Assembly: GCA_026545225.1 (NCBI GenBank) | Contig: CM048852.1 | Span: 58,845,146 to 58,909,145 of the forward strand | Origin: Cornus controversa | Lineage: Eukaryota; Streptophyta; Magnoliopsida; Cornales; Cornaceae | Length of the DNA stretch: 64,000 nt | Reading direction: 5' to 3' | In this document: piece after piece, positions 44,751 to 56,174 of the stretch | Layout: the number at the start of each line of letters is the position of its first letter | How positions within the stretch are numbered: the stretch's first letter is position 1 | Notes under the pieces: generated by a model | What the model was told of the DNA's origin: nothing | Seen by the model: the letters and a program-made list of their open reading frames with translations, nothing else | Database searches by the model: none | Position numbers and translations under genes: made by a program

Positions 44751-46257
44751 TGATCGGCATCGAATGTTGCGCATTCTAGCCTCTTAACTTATGTATTTTA
44801 TTCTCTTAGTGATAGATTATTTTGTTATTTTACTTTGTTTTAGTATTTTCTGTATTTTCAGGGCCTTAATGAGTATTTCAGTTAAAACCAAGCTTTTGGG
44901 CTTTTAAAGAAGACATCCAAGATGGTGAGATGAAGCCTACATCAAGGAGATTCACTCAACCATTTATTTCAACTCAAATCAGCCCAAGAAAGAGGTCCAA
45001 GAGAATTACAGCTGCTTAAGAAGGTTTCGGGCCTGAAGCCCAAATCTGCGCATAATGCAGTCTTAATCCCGTTTTGGAAAACGGACTAGAAGTCTTATTT
45101 CCGAGCCTCAAATCGACATTATTTTCGCGTGGGGTTGAACGAAATTTGATTCTGCACACTTTTGTATTTCACGAAAATTCCGTGAATCGGACTTCTAGTG
45201 GGTCAAAAGTTGGGCCGAAGTCAGCAGGAAAAACCCACCTGATTAGTGCTGCGGGAAACCCTAATTAATTTCTAATTGGATTAGGACTTTGGTGAATTCT
45301 CTTGGGGAATAAAAGGAAGACTTGGAGGCTGAATTGAGGGAGCTTACAGAGAGATTGGAGAGTCTGAGAGGGCTGAAGAGAACAGAAACATATTGCAGAG
45401 CCATTGGAGAACGAAGTCATACGCGTAATTCAGAAAGATGATGTCTTCTTCCTCAACAGTTGAAGCTTCTTCTTCTACCATGAGCGGCTAGTTCATCCAC
45501 TAGGGTTTTGATGTAGCCCTAACAAAGCATCAATGGTTTGATTGTTTTAATTATTGGGGACATTTATATACATGCATAGATTGTGTAATTGTGAGGATTC
45601 TTATTAATGAATTGAGCAATAAAAGTCTTGTAAATTCAATCTCAATGATTTCTTATCTTGTCTTAGATATTTAGTTGTTGTTATTGAACTCAATCTCTTT
45701 TGTTTTCTGTGATCATGAGAGAGATTATTACACAATGGTAATCACTGAATATATTGTTATGAGCTTTGATGGATTATGCCTAGAGAAGATGAACCATACT
45801 GCACCCTAGATTAGAGTAGTTAGGCAGATGGCCCATGCCAATCGAAGATAGTCCATGGCTTAGCCTTAATCATATGTTATCTTCTTGACGGATGAAGGTG
45901 TGCTTGTAGCCACCGACACCACTTATGCATGATGTAATTCCCCTATAGTTGATTCAATTGACCATTGATTGTGGAGTTAGTGGTGAAGTCAAACACCCTA
46001 GGTTTCTCTCTTATTATCTTCATTATCTGTTTACCTTTGATTTATTTTATTTTATCTTTTTAATTAGTTAAAAATCAGAATTATTTTCTTATAAATTTAA
46101 TTAGAATTAGTTCTGTGTTCCAACTCATCAGAACATAATCCCTGAGGTACGATACCCATTCCTTTCGATAGCCCTATTCTGCAAAGAATTCGTTCTATTG
46201 CGAAGTGTGGAAAATTTTAATTGGTATACTTTTTGAGTCACACTCACACACGAATCA
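44751..46257 (+). repeat. Athila-like 3' LTR
   Basis: 1507 bp, identical to 35532-37038 apart from four single-base differences I could see (near 45087, 45123, 45561 and 45617). Followed by the target duplication CTACT. Confidence 0.97.
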
Positions 46258-46262
46258 CTACT

Positions 46263-46545
46263 TTCTCTAATTTACTCACCAATAGGTGCTACACCTAATT
46301 TTTCTCTCACACTTTCATTACTTATCATATCTCTTCTATTCACTCCACTCATCCCTCTTAATATTCTCATCTCCGCTACATGAACGCATTATTCTTGTTT
46401 CTTTTTTAGGGCCCAACATTATACTCCATACAACATAGTTGGTCTAATAACAGTTCTATAAAATTTATTTTTAGCGTATGTGTTATTCTTTTATCACATA
46501 ATATCCTACTAACTTGTTTCCATTCTGTCTAACCCACTTCAATTG
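46263..46545 (-). mobile_element. RTE-type LINE, RT C-terminal fragment (continuation of 34487-35531)
   Basis: Minus-strand reading includes WKQVSRILCDKRITHTLKIN followed by a LLLDQLCCME-type stretch, matching the RTE pattern 'W..ATGVLCDRK.P.KLK..FYRT.VRPAMLYG'. It joins the third 3' unit across the Athila-like insertion. Stops are present. Confidence 0.75.
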
Positions 46546-47123
46546 TCACGCCTCAAAATTCAAGACATCAGAGACTCCATCACCGGGTTTGAATCCCGAA
46601 GGTGAGTTCAAGTCAACCGCTCATGACTCTCATACACCATTCTCATTCTGATACCAGCCTTGATACCATGTTGTCACGCTCCTACTTTATGATACCAAGA
46701 TCGATATAGAAAGTGGAGGTGAACAGTAAAAGTCCCACCCAATTCGCACTCATGAACCTCTCAATTCCAGAACCTGACTTCCTGTGTGCTTGGAATTTCA
46801 GAGTGATACTTAGTTCATTGAAAATATGAACCAAAAATACTCAATTTAGAAAAAACCACTCTCAAATCCGAGCTAAGACAAAGAAGTTACGCCATATTGA
46901 AGTTTGGACCAATTTTAGAACATACTGTAAATACAAGGGCGATTTTGTACATTAAATTTCAATATACTACCTCAATCACTAAATCAACGTGGAATCATAA
47001 TTACATACATACATTTACTTACGTATGACTCACCTTAATAATTCATTATGGCCCCACACGTGGCCACACATTTCATCCCCAAATAATTCTCCCAACTCGA
47101 TCTATCTCAATAATCCACCCAAC

Positions 47124-47288
47124 TAGGGGTGCACAAAGAACCGGTAGAACCAGAACCGGAACCGGAACTAGAACCGTAAGGAACTATACCTGAACCAAAC
47201 CAAACCGTTCACTACGGTTTTGGTTCCGATTTCAAAATTTAGGAACCGTTCACTACGATTCCGATACCAAGTTAAGGAACCGAAACCG

Positions 47289-47335
<47 letters not shown>

Positions 47336-47782
47336 GAATAATAATACCTTCTAAGTTCTAGTGTTCTATATAAATATATAATATACTAAGTATAAAATAG
47401 ATAATATATAAATAAATACTAATACATTCTAAATTCTAGTGTTTTATTTATATATAAAGTATAAAATATATAATATATAGATAAATACATTTAGCTTCTA
47501 AGTTCTAATGTTCTATATATTTATATAATATAAGATATACAAATAAATACTAATAGCTTCTATTCTATTGGTATAACTAGGGGTGTACAAGTATGGATAT
47601 GTATCTTACCAATGTTTAAAAAAAAAAAAAATTGACAAAGACCATTGAGGAACCAGAACCGAAACTGCAAAGAATAGTAACCAAAACCGAACTCAACGGT
47701 TCCAGTTCCAAAATTAAGGAACAGTTGGAAACGGTCCCGGTTCCACCAAAACCTGTAAGGAACTGTACTGTGTGCACCTCTA
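47124..47782. mobile_element. hAT-type non-autonomous element
   Basis: 659 bp with TIRs TAGGGGTGCACA and TGTGCACCTCTA and a perfect 8-bp target duplication CACCCAAC (47116-47123 and 47783-47790). Subterminal GAACCG/CGGTTC motifs are numerous. The middle has a 40-bp (AT)n tract and AT-rich DNA; there is no transposase. Confidence 0.92.
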
Positions 47783-47796
47783 CACCCAACCACATA

Positions 47797-47950
47797 TTAC
47801 GATGCATTGTAATGTTGGTTACGATGCATCATAAGATATGATGCATCTTGTAACATTCTGCGAAATCTTCTGAAAAATGACTCAAATTCTCACCTATTTT
47901 ACGATGCATCGAGATTACGATACATTTCCAAATCACGATGCATCGTAATC
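47797..47950. repeat. Cluster of ACGATGCATCGT-type palindromes
   Basis: About six variants of TTACGATGCATCGTAA occur within 155 bp (near 47797, 47819, 47837, 47898, 47913 and 47932). Some are perfect palindromes and some have one or two changes. Spacing is irregular. They lie next to the hAT-type element but outside its target duplication. Confidence 0.85.
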
Positions 47951-49915
47951 ACTCACCCTGTTACACTAACAAACTCATCAAGTGATTACAACAATCATTC
48001 TACTCACAATTCATCATCCTAAACAGATAATTATAGAACATAATTATCAATTCTACACATCTCAAATATCCACAAAATGATAATTTATCATAATTAGATT
48101 CCACCTCACACACTTGAAACACAAAAATGATAATCTATGCATTATCGTACACCTACTTCAAAAATTATCAATTTTACATAATCTTCAAGAGTTATCAAAC
48201 TTATCATACATAGATAGAATATTGAAAGTCTCATACACACTTCTTACCCAAAATAGATACAACATTTCTAAGCTAGTCCACATGCCACAAGTTGGCATGG
48301 TATTCTCTACACATGTCTCGTAACACAAAGAAGCCCAAAAAATAGAGTTTTTTTTACTCTAGGACCAACTCATGGTTGTGCATCATCAACCACTTCCTTG
48401 CCATGTCCTGAAAGTGTTAGCGTATGAGAATGAGCAATTTCAATGAGCTCAAGGTTAATGTTTTGTGCAATCCATTCAAGGTCACATTTCATATTCAATG
48501 TATAAAACACAACTCATACCCAACAAATACGTGTCATGCTTCGATCCCAGTATTCTAGTCGCAAGCTTAAACGCTCAATTCGTTCACATCATAGCATGTA
48601 CATCAATTATAACTTGACAACCATATAAAACGCATTTCATACACATAACACATTTCCGTCATATATGTAACATATGACAAAGATAAAAAAATGGATAAAC
48701 ATCCATACAAGTCATGTAATTCACTTAAGTTACACATAAGACTCAACAAACACTCTCTTGGATTTGGTTCACACTCACCCACATCCAAGATACTTACCGA
48801 AGTCCCATATCTCAATCCTAATTATTTTAGGGCTACTAACCCACTGGTAACCAACCCTTCTTGCACAAGTTTGAGATTTTTCAACCCCAGGAATATGTTC
48901 CCCGACTACTTTTTCACGAGTCACTTCCAAGACACACCCCACATTCACCCAAAATATTTCACATTTTGCATACACATTCACAAGTTCGATGCATTGCACC
49001 CATTGTATATCCTAGTTCAATCCTAGTATGTCACACAAGGATCATAAGAATATATATAGATACTTAACCCCCAAAAGTAGGTTTTTATCATTTATCCCCC
49101 AAAAACCCATATATGCAATTCATGCTCCATTTTGCACATATATACAATTCATGTATTTCCAAGCATACACTAACCATTTCTAGTCAAAAGAAACATATGC
49201 ACATTCATATAAAACAAGGAACTTAACAAAAAAATTCATATTATAACATTTGACATAAAAATCATTCATTTTATGCCAAGAAATGAAATTAAACTTGAAA
49301 CTAGAAGACACAACACACACCCCCTACCTCAATAGCTATAGTCTCAAGTTATTCCACACTTTCATTAATACCAAAGTTGTCTACTCGCGACTTTTTTCTA
49401 TTCAAAGTGAAGCCTTATAGCGTAGAACACACTTCCCTTTTTCGGCGTCTTCTGAATCAACCTCTAACACTTTCTAAATCTAGAGAGAAGTTGAAGAACA
49501 CAAAGAGGAGAGGAGGAGCTTAGGCGGATGTTTAGAGAGAGAAACAAGTGGCTGAAATATCTGTAGTTGATATTTATAAGCTCCACGTCGTAAAAAGAGC
49601 AAAATGCCCTTACCACTGAATGTACCTTCTCGACCTCCGTTTTCGAATCCAAAAGAAGTTATGGACTCAAAATCACTTTCACGTCTCTCAAAATATTCTA
49701 ATTGGTTTATAACCAAAAATAAATTTTCTCAAAAAAATATCCGGATTCCCGAGCCTACCTGACCCCTATCCCAGGTCCCGATGACCTAAAATTTCAAAAC
49801 GAGTCAAATGACTCACAAAACTCCCTAGACCTCTAAATTAGTCCCCACATATGTAAATCATACTTATAACATATACAAAACATTTAAATTTCTATTTCGA
49901 AAAAAAAAATCGGAT

Positions 49916-50345
49916 CTCTACTCTAATTTTACTACTTGTATCATTATCTATCTCTTCAGTTTAGTTTGACTAATTCTCAATCCTTTTAATTCTAAATCAT
50001 TTATCCACATTTCTAGTTTTATTGTAAGTTCTCTTTAGAGATTTCCAATTATTGCAAATAGATATGGGCTTAGCATCGATCTGTGGTGCAATCCTACGTT
50101 TATGGAAAACTTACAAATATCATCACATTTGGTTCAAAATCTAATTTTTGTATTCATATACATATCTTGGATACTCCCTCCGTACTCGTGTATCTAGATT
50201 ATCTAAAAGGTACATTTAAAATGGAACATCTGGAATACTTTTTATAATTTGTAAATGAATTTGTTTTCATTACAAGGCCTACCAAATTATGTCTCTTACG
50301 ACCCTATCATACGTTTTTTTCTAAATCTATATCACAAGTTTTTTT
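49916..50345 (-). mobile_element. RTE-type LINE, RT N-terminal and middle fragment
   Basis: Minus-strand readings in order: VFIDLEKTYDRV near 50340, then LDTRVRR, LHHRSMLSPYLFAI near 50075 and LKGLRISQTKLK near 49960. These are conserved RTE RT segments ('DLEKAYDRVPR', 'LHQGSALSPYLFAL', 'KGLRLSR.KTEYM'). Frameshifts and stops are present. It is the 5'-truncated upstream part of the LINE whose remainder lies at 46263 and 34487. Confidence 0.78.
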
Positions 50346-50415
50346 TTTGTTTTTTCATTAATGGGTTGTTGTAGACATTGAGTATGACAAATAAAATAGG
50401 ATATTACCATTATTT

Positions 50416-50571
50416 TGTTTAATGGTTTAACACTTGAACATCAGTGCCATTGGCACAAGTTTAAGTCTTAGAGTAGCCATTTTGTGAATATCAAATGTTA
50501 GGTCTCTCTCGGGACGACCACAATGGATAATGTTCCTTTTTATTCTTCTGTAACAAAATTCTTTATGTAGA
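50416..50571 (+). mobile_element. SINE candidate, copy 2
   Basis: Pairs with 34072-34207. It has 'ggtttaacacttgaacatc' near the start and 'aagtttaagtctta' where a B box would sit, ending '...acaaaattctttatgtag'. No target duplication was resolved. Confidence 0.45.
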
Positions 50572-50589
50572 TAAGGGAATCGTAGAGCA

Positions 50590-51760
50590 AGGAAAGGATG
50601 GATGGATCAGGAAGCTTCATATGCGAAAAACCCCACGAGGAAAGACTAATATATGTGAAAACCCTCCGCGGAGGCATCCTTCCCGCGCATGGGATAACCC
50701 CGCAGGGGACATGCACCCGCGTGGTTAACCCGTGCACGGGCAGCCTCTCCCTGCGTAGGGTTATCCCCTCCCCGTGTAGGGATGGTTCTTCCCCGCGTGA
50801 GGATTATTGTCCGAAAAGAATGCTCAATCCCCAGGAGTGGGTTAGCAAAGCATACAAAATCACAGGGAGTGAGAAGATTGGGGGCAATCCTCTCTGACGG
50901 GCATGTTATGTTTGGTAATTAGATTGTGTTTTCTGGGACCAACTCTGAAAGGAGTATGATTCTATGAAACACTTCTAAATTAATAATCATGGCATACTCT
51001 CAAGGGTTACAAGGCACCATGGATGAATGGGCCATTGTGTGGCTTAAACAGCTCACAATCCCGAGTGGTTATCCTTGTAGCAGGGGTTATGTAGAAAGAC
51101 TATTAATTCTTCTCTTCAATATGGAAAGTAACTTGTCGCGACGTTACTTCTAGCATTGAGGAGTGGGAATTAGTACGAAGCTATGGTGCCTCACAGACCA
51201 TTTTAGGCACAGGTACAGGCTGTGATATGGTCTGGGCGATCATGGTGTCATAATGAAGCATATGGCGTCATGGTCCCAGGCGGGAAGGTGGGTTGAATGT
51301 GGTATGGAGGATTGAGAGGAAGGCTCGTTGGGCCATGGGTATCTAAAGTTGTGCTAGTGTGACCCTACGCGAGCACCATCACAACGTTTCTCGCGGATAT
51401 GACCAAGCCCGCGAGGGGTATAGGCTCATGGTTACAACCGGGAGTGGTGAAGAAAGAGATACGCGGCCAAGTGCCACGTAGGATGACAGCTATCATAAGC
51501 CCCACGCCTGAGGTCTATAAATACCCCATGGCATGGTGACATGTGGATCATTCCGGTGCCCCCTCCCTCTCCGAATCACTCTTGCTTTCTCTCGCTCCCA
51601 TCTAGCACCCAGCTCACATTCCTATTATTGTTTCCTGGTTACTTCATTAGCTTGATCATTCTCAACTCTTATAACTCAGTCCTGTGATAGTCATTCCTCA
51701 TAGCAGAACTCATTCTACTTCTTTACAGGGTGATTAGAGGAGAAAAAAAATCTTTATAGG
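50590..51760 (+). promoter_or_regulatory. GC-rich LTR- or promoter-like region
   Basis: A GC-richer block in AT-rich surroundings. It opens with eight short palindromes (50663-50802) and contains TATAAATACC at 51516 followed by a CT-rich leader-like stretch (51560-51620), as in a retroelement U3-R or a plant core promoter. No LTR partner, primer site or gene follows, so it may be a solo LTR. No coding function is seen. Confidence 0.5.
50663..50802. repeat. Array of eight short CG-rich palindromes
   Basis: Units such as CCTCCGCGGAGG (50663), CCCGCGCATGGG (50682), CCCGTGCACGGG (50729), CCCTGCGTAGGG (50749) and CCCCGTGTAGGG (about 50770) recur every 15-25 bp. The general form is CCC-N(6)-GGG with a CG/GC centre. 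All can form small hairpins. Confidence 0.85.
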
Positions 51761-52001
51761 AGTCCCACGAGTTATGAAGTTGTCATAGATTTAGTTTAAA
51801 TTTGAGAAAATATTTTGGGACTATGTGATCTCGATCAATCATAAACTGTCATACGATAAATATATAAATAAGTATTATGACATTGCGAACATATAAATTA
51901 AGCTTTTCTTTTTTATTTTTTCAGATTTGAACTTCCACACAAGTAGTTGTTTTATTAATTATTTACAACAACATTCTGTTAGATTGTTTAGTGCCAAAAA
52001 T
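51761..52001. other. Spacer downstream of the bHLH gene
   Basis: AT-rich; it probably includes the 3' UTR of the minus-strand bHLH gene. No other feature is supported. Confidence 0.4.
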
Positions 52002-52855
52002 TTAAGGAAAATGCAATTCCCTTTCGTCGTACATTTTTAACAACTTCTCTCTCAGCATCTCAACCTCTATCTTTTGAGTTCCTTGCACCTGTTGCATCCA
52101 AAACCAACAATGGGAAAAAGTATTAGAACAATATTAATTTACTCCATTAAAATTTATCTTAATGTTTTAACTAATTATTTTTTTTAATATAACATGAATC
52201 TTTTAACTAATTAAGCACATAATAATAATTTCAACATATATTAATTATATTGTATGTAAACTAAATGGGTTTTTTCAAACTAATGGATGTAAACTAAAAT
52301 TAAATTATTATTTTTTATCTGAAAGTTCAATCAAACGCGCACAATTAAATCCACAATAATATTGTTCGTAATCAGACTCTTCTGTTAATTCGAAATTTAA
52401 CTGAGTCATAAAATGAAAAAAAGGAGTACCTGAAGCTGCAGATTATAGAAAACCCATCCTCCAGAAGATTCGAAAGAAGAAGTATTCAATAAAAGAAGTC
52501 CATCATCATCTTCTAGGTTTTGCAAAACCTCAGATAATGGACTCTTATTATTACTGTCCCTGATTGTGGATATCTGAACCACCACTTGTCTATCACCTAG
52601 TTGAGTTGCCGAGACAACAGATGAAGAGTTTCGAATCTCTACTACTTGTCCTTGCTTTTCAACATTAATAATACTTGGATCTCCTTGCTTAGACACCCTT
52701 GAGAAAAGCACTTCCTTCTTGTGAACCAGTCCTTCCACTTCCTTTTGTAGCTCTGGTATGTATTTTATCACACGTGACACCGTTGCTGGAATGCTTAATT
52801 TTTTCTGCACCAAAATTAACATCATCGATCAAGACCGTGAAAAACTATCTAATTA

Positions 52856-52905
<50 letters not shown>

Positions 52906-53226
52906 ATATATTGTTCTTACCGAATGATCTGTTGCAGGAAGCAGTGAACGGAGGGATGAATACAAATTGTTAATCTTCTTGCGACGATCGCGCTCACTAG
53001 CATTATGGTTAAATTTTTTAACCGTCGTGGCATCACCGGCAAGAGGTGCTGTGGATTCGTTGGAGAGCCTTATCTGTGGTTGAATTGAAGGAAAATGAAG
53101 ATCAAGTGATTGTGAAATTTCTGTTTCTCTATAGTAATTATTATAGTTCTGTTCCTGGCTTATGGGGGGTTCCTGATCAAATGGCCAGCCAAAGGATGAA
53201 AAGAAAGGAGGGGACAAGGCTAGCAT
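52002..53226 (-). CDS. Group Ib bHLH transcription factor (ORG2/bHLH38-100-101 type)
   Basis: Three exons on the minus strand: 53226-52921 (102 codons), 52804-52430 (125 codons) and 52088-52002 (28 codons with stop), giving 255 codons minus the stop plus one, close to 255 residues. Introns are GT-AG. The start MLALSPPFFSSFGWP and basic helix NHNASERDRRKKIN (H74, E78, R82: the G-box-reading residues) followed by LYSSLRSLLP and KKLSIPATVSRVIKYIPELQ are characteristic of subgroup Ib(2). Such proteins pair with FIT-type bHLHs and activate iron-uptake genes; they are induced by iron deficiency in the nucleus of root and leaf cells. Intron 1 (116 bp) contains a GT/AT microsatellite. A TATA box lies at 53310. 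The exact paralogue cannot be fixed. Confidence 0.94.
52858..52912. repeat. Compound (GT)n(AT)n microsatellite in bHLH intron 1
   Basis: TG repeats pass into TA repeats and fill about half of the 116-bp intron, ending next to the donor-side sequence. Length changes could affect splicing of this short intron. Confidence 0.85.
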
Positions 53227-53309
53227 GGTGATCGATCAGTTCTTAGTTTGGATTAAGAGTGCTTGACAGTTGCTTAATTTGATAAGAAAAGTGGGATCAT
53301 CATGACATG

Positions 53310-53317
53310 TATTTATA
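53310..53317 (-). promoter_or_regulatory. TATA box of the bHLH gene
   Basis: The minus strand reads CTATAAATAC about 85 bp upstream of the ATG at 53226, a normal plant distance for a short leader. Confidence 0.7.
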
Positions 53318-53618
53318 GAGAAACTGCTATTCAACTACCTTAGCAGTTAGCATATATTTAATTAATTAATACTAGATATATAACACATAGCGAAGGCATT
53401 ACAAACTAATTTCTCCTGGGAATATAACTTAGATTTTTTAGAATATGACTGAGAAAATGACAAGTTTTCCTTTTTATCAAATAGCTCCTTTCGTCACTTG
53501 ATGCGTGTGTATGTTGAGAGGAGAGAAAAGAGGACTTCATATTTTAGATTGTGTTTAGCTAGACTTTAATGAACAAACAAAGAAGTAATCAAAATGCTAA
53601 TTGAATGTTTTTTCTCTC

Positions 53619-53658
<40 letters not shown>

Positions 53659-56124
53659 GGGTGTCAATTGTTGTTTTCGTGTCAGTGTTGATATATAAGT
53701 ATTATGTTAAACAACTTAACTTTAACCCAGCTCATTCTACTCAACGGTCCTCATAATTTAATATGGAATTGATATTTTATGTTTAGTTTTTGGATCATAT
53801 TATTTAAGCAGAATTGTTAGACGAAAATGTCAAACTTACACTATTACATCTATTGGATGCATGTAGTAGAACCTACCGCATGCACTCATCACATGTATCC
53901 TATAGATGAGAAAGTATAAGTTTGACAATTCTATCAAATAATTTTGCTTACCTATCTTTTTTTAATTTTTTTATATAAAAGAAAGAAATCATGAGTCCAG
54001 AGTCCATACTAACCAGTAACCATTAAGGGAATACAGTATTATTGTTACAAAATTTACAAAGTGGAGCTAACTATATATAGTAAGAAAACAAAAACCAATT
54101 AATTATAAAGAAGGGAGGAAAATGAGAAGAAGAATGTGAGAGAAAAAATATGACATGAAAAACAAATAAATAAAAAGGATACCAAGTTGGATCCAAGGGG
54201 GCTAACTAAATGACCAAATTGGAAACAAAATTGGTTTAGTTGATGTATATATATATATAAAAGGTGTTTGTAATATTGTATAATTTTGGGGGGGATTTTA
54301 AAAAATTGCCCCCTTTAAACTGAGAGAAGTTCAAGGAGTAGTTGTTAATTGTGCTAATTTCGAAACTATCATTTTTACGTATTTTTGGAGAAAGAATTTT
54401 TCCATTATTTATAGACACATTGAAATGGCTATTCTGAATTAACACAATTTGAAAAAAAAAATTTCCAATACTTGCAGACACTTTCTGTATTTAAATTAGA
54501 AAATGAATATAACAAATAAAAATGCCACCGACATATGTATATGATAACACTTCATTCGTTATAATGATATAAAAATAAAAAATAACGATAGTTAATTCGT
54601 TTCTCTTTTGTTTTTGATTTAGTGTATTGTTGTGTATCAGTGCTTTGGTCACTCATTTGTTATAAATATTGTTGTCTTCTCCACATACAGAGAGAGAGAG
54701 AGGTGGGCGTGCCAGTGCGTGTGGTGTGCATGGCATGCACAAGCGAGAGGTAGGCTTGCTGCTTACATGCATGAGCATGGGCTGCCATGTCACGTGAGAA
54801 GCACACTCAATCCTTACTGCCAACTCAAGCTTCCAAAGCTAGCTTACGAGAAAGAGTACTGCATTACAATATATATATATATAAGCTTTTAATACTTCTA
54901 TAGTACTCTCTTTAGGCTTCTCTCAGGATATGTATGAATCTCAGACTTAATTATATCATAATTAAGAGCAACTTGTGTTACATATATATTATATTGATAT
55001 TATATGAATTTTTTTTATAATATTAATTAAGTACTCTATGGTCAAGGTGCTTTTACTGTGAACTCATAGTCATATCTATATATATGCACACCCATGAATA
55101 TGTTTTACTTGTATATATATCGACTTAATCCATAGCCTAGGATCCAAGCAAGGATAGATTTTGCAAATTGTTTGAACAAGTATTATTAAATTTACTAAAA
55201 CAAAAAGTGTATATTATAAATAGTTAATTATTAGTACTTGAATGAAATCTTACACTAACTTATAGTCAACAAAAATTTAGTTGCATTTAAAAATATAACC
55301 AAAGGCAAATTTTAAATCAAGCAATAAAAGACATTTGGATCGGGTTGAATATGAGCGGGTCAAATATGGGTTGTGATTCATATTCAACTCGTTTGTAGCG
55401 AGTTAAATATATATATGCGGGTTGAATATAGGTTGGATTAACCCATCAATCCATATTTGACTCGACTAGACACGGCATGCACCACAACACTGACCATCAA
55501 AGATTTATGTGTGTATTATGTATATTCACTTGTAATGTGTACAATCAAATTATATATAAACTTTTGCATAATTGTCCTTTTATATTAAAGTCAGGATTCT
55601 TTTTGTTTTGTTTTGAGTCTTAACCTTCACAAATTTATATAATTTATTTACACACTACTATATTATATACTACTTAAAACTTAGAAGTAGTTAATTTAAT
55701 GAGATAATAATATAATTTTTAAAAGACTCTTTTTAAATCAAACAAGTTTTAAGAATTTCTATTTAAGTAAAACTAGGATTTTCTTTCATTTTCAATTTAA
55801 TTAAACATATCTTTCGCAAACAAAAAAGAAAAAAAATTAATTTAAGATTACGATTTATTGTAGAGATTGGTTTACTTTCAATTTAATATTTTCTGTCAAA
55901 TACTTTGATATAAAATTTTCTTCCAACTCAAATATTTTTTTATCTTAATCACATTTTTTTATCCTTGAATATAAGCTTCTTGTAAACTTAAAAATAAAAT
56001 AAAGTATTTGTATTTTTGTAAACATTTTTTTATTTTTGACTGGGCGTAAAATAGGTGTATGTTCTTTTATTAGGCATAAATTGCTCCCAATAAAAAAAAA
56101 TATCTCCTATGCGTAAAACATACA

Positions 56125-56174
<50 letters not shown>

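Larger units (their letters stand above)
35532..46257 (+). mobile_element. Young Athila-like Gypsy element lacking reverse transcriptase
   Basis: A 10,726-bp plus-strand element with 1507-bp LTRs at both ends and a perfect target duplication CTACT (35527-35531 and 46258-46262). The PBS is an Asp tRNA type and the polypurine tract reads AAGTTTGGGGGTG. It encodes one 1264-codon gag-protease-integrase frame, then a 407-codon Athila-type extra frame, then 1.6 kb of non-coding DNA. No RT or RNase H is present anywhere inside. I found four single-base differences between the LTRs (about 99.7% identity), so insertion was recent. It sits in the LINE 3' region. Confidence 0.95.
46546..49915. mobile_element. 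LTR-like interspersed element splitting the LINE (class uncertain)
   Basis: LINE RT readings flank this block on both sides, so it is inserted DNA. Its left part has two 'tgtcacgc' starts (46546 and 46673) and TGGTATCA motifs on the minus strand, as near retroelement primer sites. Its right part (49400-49915) reads on the minus strand like an LTR: a TATA-like 'cttataaatatc', CT-rich leader and 'gagtccataacttcttttgg'. Ends and orientation are not resolved and no coding domain is seen. It may be a large solo LTR or remnant. Confidence 0.45.
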
